Part shown: positions 52,208 to 61,887 of the stretch, piece after piece
Layout of the letters: each line of letters opens with the position of its first letter
Numbering within the stretch: position 1 is the stretch's first letter
NCBI RefSeq assembly: GCF_007096885.1
Contig: NZ_VJNO01000014.1
Location: forward strand, 104,630-168,629
DNA: 64,000 nucleotides
Reading direction: 5' to 3'
DNA from: Streptomyces sp. 130
Lineage (GTDB): Bacteria > Actinomycetota > Actinomycetes > Streptomycetales > Streptomycetaceae
Notes under the pieces: generated by a model
The model's input: only the letters and a program-made list of their open reading frames with translations
Databases searched by the model: none
What the model was told of the DNA's origin: nothing
Program-made: the position numbers and the translations under genes

Positions 52208-52933
52208 TCACTCCGTCACGGGCAGGCACTCCGCCAGCAGGTCGAGGACATCGCGCCAGGCGCGCCGCGCATGCCGTGGGTGGTGTCCGACGCCGGGGAG
52301 CACGGCGTGGTCGACGGGTGGGTGGTGGAAGGCGTGCAGGGCGCCGCCGTAGACCGTGAAACGCCAGTCCACGCCCGCGGACCGCATCTCGGCCGTGAAC
52401 GCGTCCCGTTGCGCGGGCGCCATGATCGGGTCCTCCGACCCGACCCCGGCCCACACCGGGCAGCGGATGCGCGCGGCCTCGCCGGGTCGGCCGGTGCCCA
52501 GGCCGTTGACGGTCCCGATCGCACGCAGGTCCACGCCGTCGCGCCCGAGTTCCAGCGCGATCATGCCGCCGGTGCCGTAGCCGATGGCGGCGATCCGGTC
52601 GGGGTCGGCCCTCGGCTCGGCGCGCAGCACGTCGAGCGCCGCGTGACCGATGCCCCGCATCCGGCCGGGGTCGTCGAGCAGCGGCAGGCAACGGGCCAGC
52701 ATCGCCGCCGGCTCGCCCAGGTACCGCCCGCCGTGGAGGTCGAAGGCCAGCGTTACGTAGCCGAGTTCGGCAAGGGCCTCGGCCCGGCGCCGCTCGACGT
52801 CGCTGAGCCCCATGCCCTCCGGCCCGAGCAGCACGGCGGGCCGGCGGCCGGCCCCGGCCGGGAGCGCGAGGTGCCCGACCATCGTCAGACCGTCGGCCGG
52901 GTACTCGACCGTGCGCGTGGTAACCGTCGTCAT
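52208..52933 (-). CDS. Dienelactone-hydrolase-like protein lacking the nucleophile, 241 aa
   Basis: The fold is clear: VGHLALPAGAGRRPAVLLGP, RIAAIGYGTGGMIALELGR, GSEDPIMAP (Asp168) and GGALHAFHHP (His200). In the family the elbow is GYCFGG/GYSxGG with Cys or Ser as nucleophile; here the position is Gly120 (GGC codon at 52574-52576). It is otherwise full length with no stop, so it is either inactive or uses another residue. Confidence 0.88.
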   Translation of the reverse strand: MTTVTTRTVEYPADGLTMVGHLALPAGAGRRPAVLLGPEGMGLSDVERRRAEALAELGYVTLAFDLHGGRYLGEPAAMLARCLPLLDDPGRMRGIGHAALDVLRAEPRADPDRIAAIGYGTGGMIALELGRDGVDLRAIGTVNGLGTGRPGEAARIRCPVWAGVGSEDPIMAPAQRDAFTAEMRSAGVDWRFTVYGGALHAFHHPPVDHAVLPGVGHHPRHARRAWRDVLDLLAECLPVTE

Positions 52934-53027
52934 GGGACGGACCGTAGTGGGCGTCGGGCACGGCCGGGCCGGGGTTCACCGCCGGCGGAACGACGCGGGC
53001 GTCCCGCCGGCGGCGCCGGAAGCCGCC

Positions 53028-53609
53028 TCAGCCGCGGCGGGGCGGCGCGAGCTTCGCCAGGTCGAGGTCGATCTCGAAGGGCACCGGCCTGGTGAGTGAG
53101 CCCCTGAAGATGCCGACGGGTACGTAGGTCGCGGTCGGCCCGTCCAACTCGTAGACGTGCACGACGGGTGCCCCGTCCTCGTCCTCGATGCACCAGTAGT
53201 GCGGGATGCCGGCCTCCGCGTACTTCCGCAGCTTCACCGTGCGGTCCCGGTGCGCGGACTCCGGGGAGACGACCTCGACGGCGAGTCGCACCTCGTCCGG
53301 TGCGAACCAGGTGCGGTCACCGTCGAAGTCGGCCGTCGTCACCAGCAGATCCGGCTCGGGCCGATTGCGCTGGTCGAGTTCGACGGTCATCTCCCGTCCG
53401 ACCCGTACATCGGCCGGTGCCTGCTCCATGAGAGCCACAGTGAGCATCGTGACGAGATGGCCGTGCCACCACCGCTGCGGGGACCTCCTGAAGACGACGG
53501 CTCCGTCGATCAACTCGATGTGACGCGGCGCTCCCGGGAGGCGGTCCAGATCCTCCGCGTCCCAGCCTTCCGCGCGGGGCGGCCGCATCCAGTCGGGCAG
53601 TGCGGTCAT
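53028..53609 (-). CDS. Uma2-family (PD-(D/E)XK) endonuclease, 193 aa
   Basis: PDLLVTTADF supplies the active-site Asp, LAVEVVSPESAHRDRTVKLR supplies Glu and the second acidic residue, and the Lys follows (KLRKYAEAG); then IPHYWCIEDED. This is the complete Uma2/DUF820 arrangement, often expanded in mobile or multicellular bacteria. The role is unknown. A decayed copy lies at 50854-51123. Confidence 0.93.
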   Translation of the reverse strand: MTALPDWMRPPRAEGWDAEDLDRLPGAPRHIELIDGAVVFRRSPQRWWHGHLVTMLTVALMEQAPADVRVGREMTVELDQRNRPEPDLLVTTADFDGDRTWFAPDEVRLAVEVVSPESAHRDRTVKLRKYAEAGIPHYWCIEDEDGAPVVHVYELDGPTATYVPVGIFRGSLTRPVPFEIDLDLAKLAPPRRG

Positions 53610-53697
53610 GGCTCAACCGTATCGACTCGGCCGGGTCCGGGCCACGAGGCCGCGCACGCCGGACCGGGCAGCCGGGCGATGTGATGCCCCCGCCCGC

Positions 53698-55287
53698 TCA
53701 GCGGCTCCCGGCCCGCCCCCGCAGCTCCCGCCGCAGGATCTTCCCCGACGCCGCCCGGGGCACCGTCCCGATGAACTCGACCGCCCGGACCTTCTTGTAC
53801 GGCGCCACCCGCTTGGCCACCCAGGACATCAGGGCCTCCCCCGTCAGGCCGGCCGCCCCCGGCCCCCGCACCACGTACGCCTTCGGGATCTCGTTGCCGT
53901 CGGGGTCCCGGACGCCGATCACCGCCGCGTCCGCCACCCCCTCGTGGCCGAGCAGCAGCGCCTCCAGCTCCGCGGGGGCGACCTGGTAGCCCTTGTACTT
54001 GATGAGCTCCTTCACGCGGTCGACCACGAAGAGCCAGCCCGCCTCGTCGACCCGGCCGACGTCGCCGGTGTGCACCCAGCCGTCCGGGTCGATCATCGCG
54101 GCGGTGGCGTCGGGGCGGCCCAGGTAGCCCTTCATGACCTGGGGGCCCCGGATCAGGATCTCGCCGGGCTCCCCGGGTGGGGCGTCGAGCGCGGGGTCGT
54201 CCAGGGACACGATCCGCATCTCCGTGCTCGGGAGCAGGGTGCCGACCGCCCCCGGCGGCGGGTTCTCGGCGGCGAGCGGGACGACGTGGGTGCCCGGGGA
54301 CAGTTCCGTCATGCCGTACGCCTGGCGGACCGGCGGCAGTCCCAGGCGGCGGGAGCACGCGGCGGCCAGGTCCGCGTCGAGCGGGGCGGCGGCGCTGACG
54401 ATGTACTCCAGCGAGGACAGGTCGTAGCGGTCGACCACCGGGTGCTTCGCGAGGGCCAGCACGATCGGCGGGGCCACGTACAGGCCGTTGATGCGGTGCG
54501 TCTCGATCGCCGCCAGGAATTGGGCCAGGTCGAAGCGGGGGAGGACGACGACCGTGGCGCCCAGGCGCAGGGGGGCGTTCATCAAAGCGGTGAGCCCATA
54601 TATATGAAAGAAGGGCAGTACCGCCAATATTCGGTGCCCCTCCCCCAACGGCACGAACGGGCTCAGCTGTTCCAGGTTCGTCGCCATCGACCGGTGCGTC
54701 AGCATGACGCCCTTCGGGGCGCCCGTCGTGCCCGAGGAGTACGGGAGGGCCGCGACGTCCTCCGCCGGGTCCACGGCCACCACCGGTTCCGGGGCGGTCG
54801 TGGTGAGCATGTCCAGAAGCGAGGTGTGGCCCTCCGCGTGGTCGCAGACGAACACCTCCTCGATGCCGCCCACGAGTTCGGCGGCCCGGCGCGCGACCGC
54901 GAGCAGCGGGGACACCGTGACGATCCAGCGCGCCGAGCAGTCGCGGAGCTGCTTCGCGAACTCCTCCGCCGTCGCCAGCGGGTGCACCGTCGTGACCGTG
55001 GCGCCCGCCCGGGTCGCCGCGTGGAAGACGGCGGGGTAGGCGATGGTGTTCGGGCTGTGCAGGGCGAGCACATCGCCCTTGACCAGGCCGGCGGCGGCCA
55101 GCCCGGCGGCGATCCTGCGGTGGAAGGCGTCGAGCTGCGCGTAGGTGAGGCGACTGCTCTCGTTCGTGCCGTCGATCAGGGCGACGGTCTCCCCGAAGCG
55201 CTCGGCGGCGTGCCCGAGCACCGCGTCGTGGATGGCGGCGTCGAGCGGCTGGACGTCGGGGTAATCGCTGCGGAACACGTGCGCCAT
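53698..55287 (-). CDS. AMP-forming acyl/4-coumarate-CoA ligase (SCO4383/ScCCL-like), 529 aa
   Basis: The ANL-family box I YSSGTTGAPKGVMLTH, the box GEILIRGPQVMKGYLG and the C-terminal Lys motif (PRAASGKILRREL) are complete. It activates a carboxylic acid to an acyl-AMP and then the CoA ester. From memory, the S. coelicolor counterpart is the cinnamate/4-coumarate-CoA ligase ScCCL. MAHVFRSDYPDVQPL at 55287 is the likely start. It is the last gene of the six-gene acyl-CoA operon. Confidence 0.93.
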   Translation of the reverse strand: MAHVFRSDYPDVQPLDAAIHDAVLGHAAERFGETVALIDGTNESSRLTYAQLDAFHRRIAAGLAAAGLVKGDVLALHSPNTIAYPAVFHAATRAGATVTTVHPLATAEEFAKQLRDCSARWIVTVSPLLAVARRAAELVGGIEEVFVCDHAEGHTSLLDMLTTTAPEPVVAVDPAEDVAALPYSSGTTGAPKGVMLTHRSMATNLEQLSPFVPLGEGHRILAVLPFFHIYGLTALMNAPLRLGATVVVLPRFDLAQFLAAIETHRINGLYVAPPIVLALAKHPVVDRYDLSSLEYIVSAAAPLDADLAAACSRRLGLPPVRQAYGMTELSPGTHVVPLAAENPPPGAVGTLLPSTEMRIVSLDDPALDAPPGEPGEILIRGPQVMKGYLGRPDATAAMIDPDGWVHTGDVGRVDEAGWLFVVDRVKELIKYKGYQVAPAELEALLLGHEGVADAAVIGVRDPDGNEIPKAYVVRGPGAAGLTGEALMSWVAKRVAPYKKVRAVEFIGTVPRAASGKILRRELRGRAGSR

Positions 55288-55352
55288 GTCGGGTCGGTCC
55301 CTTCGGTGCGGGGAAGTGGCCTCTCGCGTGCGTACGGGCAACTATGGGGTGT

Positions 55353-56519
55353 TCAGTACGACTTGGGGAGCCCCAGCGTCTGATGCGATATGTAGTTGAG
55401 GATCATTTCCCGGCTGACCGGGGCAATCCGCGCCACCCGTGCCCCCGTGATGAGCGAGGCCAGCCCGTACTCGCGCGTCAGGCCGTTCCCGCCCAGCGTG
55501 TGCACCGCCTGGTCCACCGCCTTCACGCACGCCTCGCCCGCCGCGTACTTCGCCATGTTCGCCGCCTCGCCCGCGCCGAAGTCGTCGCCCGCGTCGTACA
55601 GCCGGGCGGCCTTCTGCATCATCAGGCGGGCCAGTTCGAGTTCGATGTGGGCCTGGGCCAGCGGGTGGGCGATGGCCTGGTGGGCGCCGATGGGCACCTT
55701 CCACACCTGGCGGGTCTTCGCGTAGTCGACGGCCCGGCCGAGCGCGTAGCGGCCCATCCCGATGCCGAAGGCCGCGGTCATGATGCGTTCGGGGTTCAGC
55801 CCCGCGAAGAGCTGGAGCAGCCCCGCGTCCTCATCCCCGACCAGCGCGTCCGCCGGCAGCCGCACGTCGTCCAGGACCAGTTCGAACTGCTTCTCCGGGG
55901 CCTGGACCTCCATGTCGATCCGCGACCGCTGGAAGCCGGGCGTCTCGCGCGGGACGATGAACAGGCACGCCTTGAGCTTGCCGGTCCGCGCGTCCTCCGT
56001 GCGGCCGACGATCAGCGTGGCGTCCGCGATGTCGACGCCCGAGACGAACACCTTGCGGCCGGTGAGCAGCCAGTCCCCGCCGTCCCGGCGTGCCGTGGTC
56101 GTGATGCGGTGCGAATTGGAACCGGCGTCCGGCTCGGTGATGCCGAACGCCATGGTGAGGGAGCCGTCGGCGAGGCCCGGGAGCCACTGCCGCTTCTGCT
56201 CCTCTGTACCGAAGCGGGCTATCACCGTGCCGCAGATCGCGGGCGACACGATCATCATCAGGAGCGGGGCGCCGGCGGCGCCCAACTCCTCCAGCACGAT
56301 GGACAGTTCCGCCATGCCGGCGCCTCCGCCGCCGTACTCCTCGGGGAGGTTCACGCCGAGGAAGCCCGCCTTCGCGGCCTCCGCCCACAGCTCGCGCGGG
56401 TGGCCGCCCTCGCCGGCGAGGGACTGCGTGTAGGCGCGGCCGTAGCGCTTCCCGAGGGCGGCGACGGCGGCGCGCAGGGCCTGGTGCTCTTCGGTTTCGA
56501 GGACGGTGCTCGTACTCAT
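55353..56519 (-). CDS. Acyl-CoA dehydrogenase, 388 aa
   Basis: FGITEPDAGSNSHRITTTAR is the FAD/substrate loop of acyl-CoA dehydrogenases, followed by the middle beta domain (WLLTGRKVFVSGVDIADATL) and the C-terminal helices with LGGNGLTREYGL. ATG 56519 overlaps the carboxylase alpha gene end as ATGA. It oxidises a branched- or aryl-acyl-CoA to the enoyl-CoA and feeds the electron-transfer flavoprotein. Substrate unknown. Confidence 0.95.
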   Translation of the reverse strand: MSTSTVLETEEHQALRAAVAALGKRYGRAYTQSLAGEGGHPRELWAEAAKAGFLGVNLPEEYGGGGAGMAELSIVLEELGAAGAPLLMMIVSPAICGTVIARFGTEEQKRQWLPGLADGSLTMAFGITEPDAGSNSHRITTTARRDGGDWLLTGRKVFVSGVDIADATLIVGRTEDARTGKLKACLFIVPRETPGFQRSRIDMEVQAPEKQFELVLDDVRLPADALVGDEDAGLLQLFAGLNPERIMTAAFGIGMGRYALGRAVDYAKTRQVWKVPIGAHQAIAHPLAQAHIELELARLMMQKAARLYDAGDDFGAGEAANMAKYAAGEACVKAVDQAVHTLGGNGLTREYGLASLITGARVARIAPVSREMILNYISHQTLGLPKSY

Positions 56520-58471
56520 GCGGGCTGCTCCTCAGCGGGGTCGGTGACTACGGCGAGCAGGGCGCCGACCTCCACCTGGAGGCCGGGCGCGGCGTGCAGG
56601 GCGGTGAGCGTGCCGGAGGCGGGGGCGAGGACGCGGTGCTCCATCTTCATCGCCTCCAGCCAGATCAGCGGCTGCCCGGCCACCACGGCGGCCCCCTCCG
56701 CGAGGCCGTCCGCGAGGCGGACCACCGTGCCGGGCATGGGTGCGAGCAGGGAGCCGGGTTCGGCGCGGCCGGCGGGGTCGGTGAAGCGGGGCAGGGCGGT
56801 GAAGGTGTACGCGCCGGAGGCCGTGTCCACGTACGCCTTCGTGTCGTGGAGGGTTACGCGGAAGGTCCTCGTCACCCCGTCGGTCTCCAGCGTGACGCGG
56901 TCGGGGGCGGCGGCCACGACGCGGACGCCGTCGTCGGCGACGGACAGCCCGTCGCGGGCCGAGCGGTACGCGATCTCGTGCTCGCCGCCGTCCGGTTCGC
57001 TGCGGTACCCCCGGGTCTGGGGCCGGGAGGGGAGGTTCCGCCAGGCCCCGAAGCGCGCGACGCCGCCCGCCCCGGCGCCCCGCGCCGCCTCGGCCACGGC
57101 GGCGGCGGTCGCCGCGAGCCGGGCGGAGGCCGCATCGACAACCCCCGTCAGCTCCGCCAGGTGCCGGTCGTAGAACCCCGTGTCCAGCCGCCCGCCCACG
57201 AAGTCCGGGTGGCGCAACGACCGCACGAGCAGGTCCCGGTTGGTCACCGGCCCGTGTATCCGCGCCCGCTCCAGCGCGCGGGCCAGCAGCCGCACCGCCT
57301 CGGCCCGGCTCGGCGCCCGGGCGATCACCTTGGCGATCATCGGGTCGTAGTGCACGCCGATCGTGTCGCCGCCCGCGTACCCCGTGTCCAGCCGCACCCC
57401 CGGCTCCTCCGGCACATCCAGCGAGAGCAGTGCTCCGGTTTGCGGCTGCCAGTCCCGCGCCGGGTCCTCCGCGTACAGCCGGGCCTCCACGGCGTGTCCG
57501 GCCGGTGCCGGGGGCGCGGCGGCGGGCAGCGGCTCGCCCTCCGCGATCCGGAGCTGGAGCGCGACGAGGTCGAGCCCGAACACCTCCTCGGTCACCGGAT
57601 GCTCCACCTGGAGGCGCGTGTTCATCTCCAGGAAGTACGGCCGCCCGCCGGGAGCGACCAGGAACTCCACGGTCCCGGCCCCCCGGTAACCCACGGCCCG
57701 GGCGGCGGCCACCGCCGCCTCGTGCAGCCGCCCCCGCAGCCCGTCCGGCAGGCCCGGCGCCGGCGCCTCCTCGATGACCTTCTGGTGCCGCCGCTGGAGC
57801 GAGCAGTCCCGGGTCCCCAGCGCCCACACCCCGCCGTGCTCGTCGGCCATCACCTGGACCTCGACATGCCGGCCGCGCTCCACATACGGCTCGGCGAACA
57901 CCTCGCCGTCCCCGAACGCGGACCGCGCCTCGGCCCGGGCGGCGGCCAACTCACCAGGCAGGTCGCCGAGTTCCCGTACGATCCGCATCCCGCGGCCCCC
58001 GCCGCCGGCCGCCGCCTTCAGCAGCAGCGGCAGGTCCTCGGCGGTCGCGGCGGCCGGGTCCACCGGCGCGAGGAGCGGCACCCCGGCGGCGGCCATCAGC
58101 TCCTTGGCGCGGGTCTTCGACGCCATCAGCTCGATCGCCTTCACCGGCGGCCCGATCCACCGCAGCCCGGCGTCCAGCACGGCGGCGGCGAAGTCGGCGT
58201 TCTCGGAGAGGAACCCGTATCCGGGGTGCACGGCGTCCGCCCCGGCCGCGAGCGCGGCGGCCACGACGAGGTCGCCGCGCAGATACGTATCGGCGGGGGC
58301 CGCGCCCGGCAGCCGTACGGCGGTGTCGGCCTCCCGGACGTGCAGCGCGCCGGCGTCCGCGTCCGAGTACACGGCGACGGTGGCGATGCCGAGGGCCCGG
58401 CAGGTACGGAAGATCCGGCAGGCGATCTCGCCCCGGTTGGCGACGAGCAGTGAGTGAACGGTGACTGTCAA
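56516..58471 (-). CDS. Biotin-dependent acyl-CoA carboxylase alpha subunit, 651 aa
   Basis: A biotin carboxylase domain (LLVANRGEIACRIFRTCRAL, HPGYGFLSENADF, GGGGRGMRIV, FLEMNTRLQVEHPVTEEVFG) is followed by a linker and the biotinyl domain with EAMKMEH around residue 610. Together with the beta subunit it makes an MCC/GCC-type carboxylase. TTG 58471 is the only start in frame that leaves LTVTVHSLLVANRG; no ATG or GTG is suitably placed. Confidence 0.94.
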   Translation of the reverse strand: MTVTVHSLLVANRGEIACRIFRTCRALGIATVAVYSDADAGALHVREADTAVRLPGAAPADTYLRGDLVVAAALAAGADAVHPGYGFLSENADFAAAVLDAGLRWIGPPVKAIELMASKTRAKELMAAAGVPLLAPVDPAAATAEDLPLLLKAAAGGGGRGMRIVRELGDLPGELAAARAEARSAFGDGEVFAEPYVERGRHVEVQVMADEHGGVWALGTRDCSLQRRHQKVIEEAPAPGLPDGLRGRLHEAAVAAARAVGYRGAGTVEFLVAPGGRPYFLEMNTRLQVEHPVTEEVFGLDLVALQLRIAEGEPLPAAAPPAPAGHAVEARLYAEDPARDWQPQTGALLSLDVPEEPGVRLDTGYAGGDTIGVHYDPMIAKVIARAPSRAEAVRLLARALERARIHGPVTNRDLLVRSLRHPDFVGGRLDTGFYDRHLAELTGVVDAASARLAATAAAVAEAARGAGAGGVARFGAWRNLPSRPQTRGYRSEPDGGEHEIAYRSARDGLSVADDGVRVVAAAPDRVTLETDGVTRTFRVTLHDTKAYVDTASGAYTFTALPRFTDPAGRAEPGSLLAPMPGTVVRLADGLAEGAAVVAGQPLIWLEAMKMEHRVLAPASGTLTALHAAPGLQVEVGALLAVVTDPAEEQPA

Positions 58472-58579
58472 GGGAGAACTCTTTCCGCTAGAACACCGCG
58501 ACCATCGATTGAGGAACCCGGCGGCGAGCGACCACCTCCGCGAGAGCGGCGGCGGCACAGCCGCGGAAGGGGAGCCCCC

Positions 58580-60178
58580 TCACATCCGGAAGACGCCGAA
58601 GCCGCCCCGGGCGCCCTCGACCGGTGCGGTGTGGATGGCGGACAGGCACAGGCCGAGGACGGTCCGGGTGTCGCGCGGGTCGATGACCCCGTCGTCGTAC
58701 AGCCGCCCGGACAGGAACATCGGCAGCGACTCGGACTCGATCTGCTGCTCGACCATCGCGCGCAGGGCGGCGTCCGCCTCGTCGTCGTACGGGCGGCCCT
58801 TCGCTGCGGCCGAGGCGCGGGCGACGATGGAGAGCACCCCGGCCAGCTGCTGCGGGCCCATGACGGCGGACTTGCTGCCCGGCCAGGCGAAGAGGAAGCG
58901 CGGGTCGTAGGCCCTGCCGCACATCCCGTAGTGCCCGGCGCCGTAGGAGGCACCCATCAGGACCGACAGGTGCGGGACCTTGGAGTTCGAGACGGCGTTG
59001 ATCATCATCGCGCCGTGCTTGATGATGCCGCCCTGCTCGTACTCCTTGCCGACCATGTAACCGGTGGTGTTGTGCAGGAACAGCAGCGGGATGTCGCGCT
59101 GGTTGGCGAGCTGGATGAACTGCGCGGCCTTCTGCGACTCCTCGCTGAACAGCACGCCCTGCGCGTTGGCGAGGATGCCGACCGGGTAGCCGTGCAGGGC
59201 GGCCCATCCGGTGACCAGGCTCGTCCCGTACAGCGGCTTGAACGCGTCGAAGTCCGAGCCGTCGACCAGCCGGGCGATCACCTCGCGCGGGTCGAACGGC
59301 ACCTTCAGGTCCCCGGGCACGATGCCGATCAGCTCGTCCGCGTCGTACTTCGGCGGCTCGGCCGGGCCCGGGTCGGCGTGCGCCTTGCGCCAGTTGAGGC
59401 GGGCGACGACGCGGCGGGCCTGGCGCAGCGCGTCGTGCTCGTCCACCGCGAAGTGGTCGGCGAGCCCGGACGTGCGGGCGTGCATCGCGGCGCCGCCGAG
59501 CGATTCGTCGTCGCTCTCCTCACCGGTCGCCATCTTGACCAGGGGCGGTCCGCCGAGGAAGACCTTCGACCGTTCCTGGATCATGACCGTGTGGTCCGAC
59601 ATGCCGGGGACGTACGCGCCTCCGGCGGTCGAGTTGCCGAAGACCACGGCCACGGTCGGGATGCCGGCCGCGGAGAGCCGGGTCAGATCGCGGAAGAGGG
59701 CGCCGCCCGGGATGAAGATCTCCTTCTGGGACGGCAGGTCCGCGCCCCCGGACTCGACCAGGCTGATGACCGGGAGCCGGTTCGCGAAGGCGATCTCGTT
59801 GGCCCGCAGCGCCTTCTTCAGCGTCCACGGGTTCGACGCCCCGCCGCGTACGGTCGGGTCGTTGGCGGTGATCAGGCACTCCACGCCCGCCACCACCCCG
59901 ATCCCGGTGACGAGCGACGCGCCGACCGCGTACTCGCTGCCCCAGGCGGCCAGCGGCGACAGCTCCAGGAACGGCGTGTCCGGGTCGAGAAGCAGCTCGA
60001 CGCGCTCGCGGGCGAGCAGCTTGCCGCGCCTCCGGTGCCGCTCGACGTACTTCTCGCCGCCGCCCTCCAGCGCCTTGGCGTGCGCGGCCTCCAGCTCGGC
60101 CAGCTTGTCGAGCATGGCGGCCCGGTTGGCCGCGTAGTCGGGGCTCGCGGTGTCGAGGCCGGTGGGCAGGACGGTCAT
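58580..60178 (-). CDS. Acyl-CoA carboxylase beta (carboxyltransferase) subunit, 532 aa
   Basis: GGASNPWTLKKALRANEIAF, LPSQKEIFIPGGALFRDLTR and FLGGPPLVKMATGEESDDES are the signatures of methylcrotonyl/geranyl-CoA-type carboxyltransferases (LiuB/AtuC-like); the C-terminal AYDPRFLFAWPGSKSAVMGP follows. It transfers CO2 from biotin to an enoyl-CoA. Its ATG overlaps the AtuA-like gene stop as ATGA. The 108-base gap before the alpha subunit holds no gene. Confidence 0.95.
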   Translation of the reverse strand: MTVLPTGLDTASPDYAANRAAMLDKLAELEAAHAKALEGGGEKYVERHRRRGKLLARERVELLLDPDTPFLELSPLAAWGSEYAVGASLVTGIGVVAGVECLITANDPTVRGGASNPWTLKKALRANEIAFANRLPVISLVESGGADLPSQKEIFIPGGALFRDLTRLSAAGIPTVAVVFGNSTAGGAYVPGMSDHTVMIQERSKVFLGGPPLVKMATGEESDDESLGGAAMHARTSGLADHFAVDEHDALRQARRVVARLNWRKAHADPGPAEPPKYDADELIGIVPGDLKVPFDPREVIARLVDGSDFDAFKPLYGTSLVTGWAALHGYPVGILANAQGVLFSEESQKAAQFIQLANQRDIPLLFLHNTTGYMVGKEYEQGGIIKHGAMMINAVSNSKVPHLSVLMGASYGAGHYGMCGRAYDPRFLFAWPGSKSAVMGPQQLAGVLSIVARASAAAKGRPYDDEADAALRAMVEQQIESESLPMFLSGRLYDDGVIDPRDTRTVLGLCLSAIHTAPVEGARGGFGVFRM

Positions 60179-61887
60179 GCGGGCACCTCCAGAAGGGTCA
60201 CGGGTATCTCCAGATGGCGGGCGCGCAGCCACTCCCCCAGCGCCTTGGCCTGCGGGTCGAACCGGTGCTGCGCGGCGACGCCTTCCCCCAGCAGCCCGTG
60301 CACGGTGAAGTTCAACGCCCGCAGGTTGGGCAGGACATGGCGTACGACGGTGAGCCGGGCGGTCTCCGGGAGGAGCGCGCGGAAGCGGTCGACGGTCAGC
60401 TCGTGCGCCAGCCACCGCCACGCGTCCTCGTCCCGGACCCACACCCCGACGTTGGCGTCCCCGCCCTTGTCCCCGCTCCGGGCCCCGGCGACCCGGCCGA
60501 GGGGGGCACGGCGGGTGGGGCCGGGCTCCGACGGCGGGGGCAGCGGGGGCTGTTCGACGTCTCGGAGCTCCAGCGTCCGCGCGGGGTGGGCCAACTCGAG
60601 GCGCGTCCCGTCGGGCAGTACGGCGACGTGCTCCACGTCCCCCGCCGGTACGTACCGCGCCTCGAACACCCCGTAGGGCGCGCCCTTCCCGGGCGGGGCG
60701 GTGACATGGAAGCCGGGGTAGCTGCCGAGGGCCAGCTCGATCGCCGCACCGGACAACGCGCGGCCCACGGGCTCCTGTTCGCGGTCCCGGACCACCAGCC
60801 GGAGCAGGGCGCTCGCGGTCTCCTCGGTGTCGGCGTCGGCCCGGTCCGTACGCGCCAGCTCCCAGCGGACCTCCTCGGGCTCCCGTCCGGCGCGCGCGAA
60901 GGCGTCCGCGAACTGGTCCCGCACCAGCCGCGCCTTGGCCTCGATGTCGAGACCGGTGAGCACGAAGACGACCTCGCCCCGCCAGCCGCCGAACCGGGTC
61001 AGCCCGGCCTTGAGCGTGGGCGGCGGGGCCTCGCCGCGTACGCCGGAGACCGCGACCCGGTCGGGACCGTCCTGCCTCAGCCGTACGGTGTCGAGCCGGG
61101 CGGTGACGTCCGGTCCCGCGTACCGGGCGCCGCCGGTCTCGTACAGCAGCTGGGCCGTGACCGTGCCGAGGTCCACGACGCCCCCGGTGCCGTCGTGCTT
61201 GGTGATCACCGAGCTGCCGTCCGCGTGGATCTCCGCGACCGGGAAGCCGGGGCGGCGGACGTCGTGGTCGCGGAAGAAGGCGTAGTTGCCGCCCGTGGCC
61301 TGCGTGCCGCACTCCAGGAGGTGCCCGGCGACGACGGCCCCGGCGAGCGCGTCGTGGTCCTCGGGCCCCCAGCCGAAGTGGGCGGCGGCTGGGCCGGTGA
61401 CGAGGGCGGCGTCCGTCACCCGGCCGGTGACGACGACCTCGGCACCGGCCCGCAGGCACGCCGCGATGCCCGCTCCCCCAAGGTACGCGTTGGCGGTCAG
61501 AAAGCCGTCCGGTACGGGGATGCCGTCGCCCTCCACGTGCGCGACCCGCACCGGCACGCCCACCTTTTCGGCCAGCTCCCGGACGGCGTCGGCGAGCCCG
61601 GCCGGGTTGAGGCCGCCCGCGTTGGTGACGATCCGCACCCCGCGCTCGTGGGCGAGCCCGAGCCCGTCCTCCAGCTGCCGCAGGAACGTGGTGGCGTAGC
61701 CGCGCGCCGGGTCCTTGAGGCGGCTGCGGCCGAGGATGAGCATGGTCAGCTCGGCGAGGTAGTCCCCGGTGAGGACGTCGAGCGGGCCGCCGGTGAGCAT
61801 CTCGCGCAGGGCGTCGAAGCGGTCGCCGTAGAAGCCGGAGGCGTTGCCGATGCGCAGGGGCGCGGGCGCGGGCCGGGGCTCCGTCAT
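60175..61887 (-). CDS. Acyclic terpene utilisation AtuA-family (DUF1446) protein, 570 aa
   Basis: LRIGNASGFYGDRFDALREM and LECGTQATGGNYAFFRDHDV identify the DUF1446/AtuA family, known from Pseudomonas citronellol and geraniol catabolism; the reaction of AtuA itself is not established. The C-terminal 100 residues (VAGARSGDKGGDANVGVWVR) match the second domain of the fused form. ATGA overlaps on both sides tie it to the carboxylase and TIGR03084 genes. Confidence 0.93.
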   Translation of the reverse strand: MTEPRPAPAPLRIGNASGFYGDRFDALREMLTGGPLDVLTGDYLAELTMLILGRSRLKDPARGYATTFLRQLEDGLGLAHERGVRIVTNAGGLNPAGLADAVRELAEKVGVPVRVAHVEGDGIPVPDGFLTANAYLGGAGIAACLRAGAEVVVTGRVTDAALVTGPAAAHFGWGPEDHDALAGAVVAGHLLECGTQATGGNYAFFRDHDVRRPGFPVAEIHADGSSVITKHDGTGGVVDLGTVTAQLLYETGGARYAGPDVTARLDTVRLRQDGPDRVAVSGVRGEAPPPTLKAGLTRFGGWRGEVVFVLTGLDIEAKARLVRDQFADAFARAGREPEEVRWELARTDRADADTEETASALLRLVVRDREQEPVGRALSGAAIELALGSYPGFHVTAPPGKGAPYGVFEARYVPAGDVEHVAVLPDGTRLELAHPARTLELRDVEQPPLPPPSEPGPTRRAPLGRVAGARSGDKGGDANVGVWVRDEDAWRWLAHELTVDRFRALLPETARLTVVRHVLPNLRALNFTVHGLLGEGVAAQHRFDPQAKALGEWLRARHLEIPVTLLEVPA

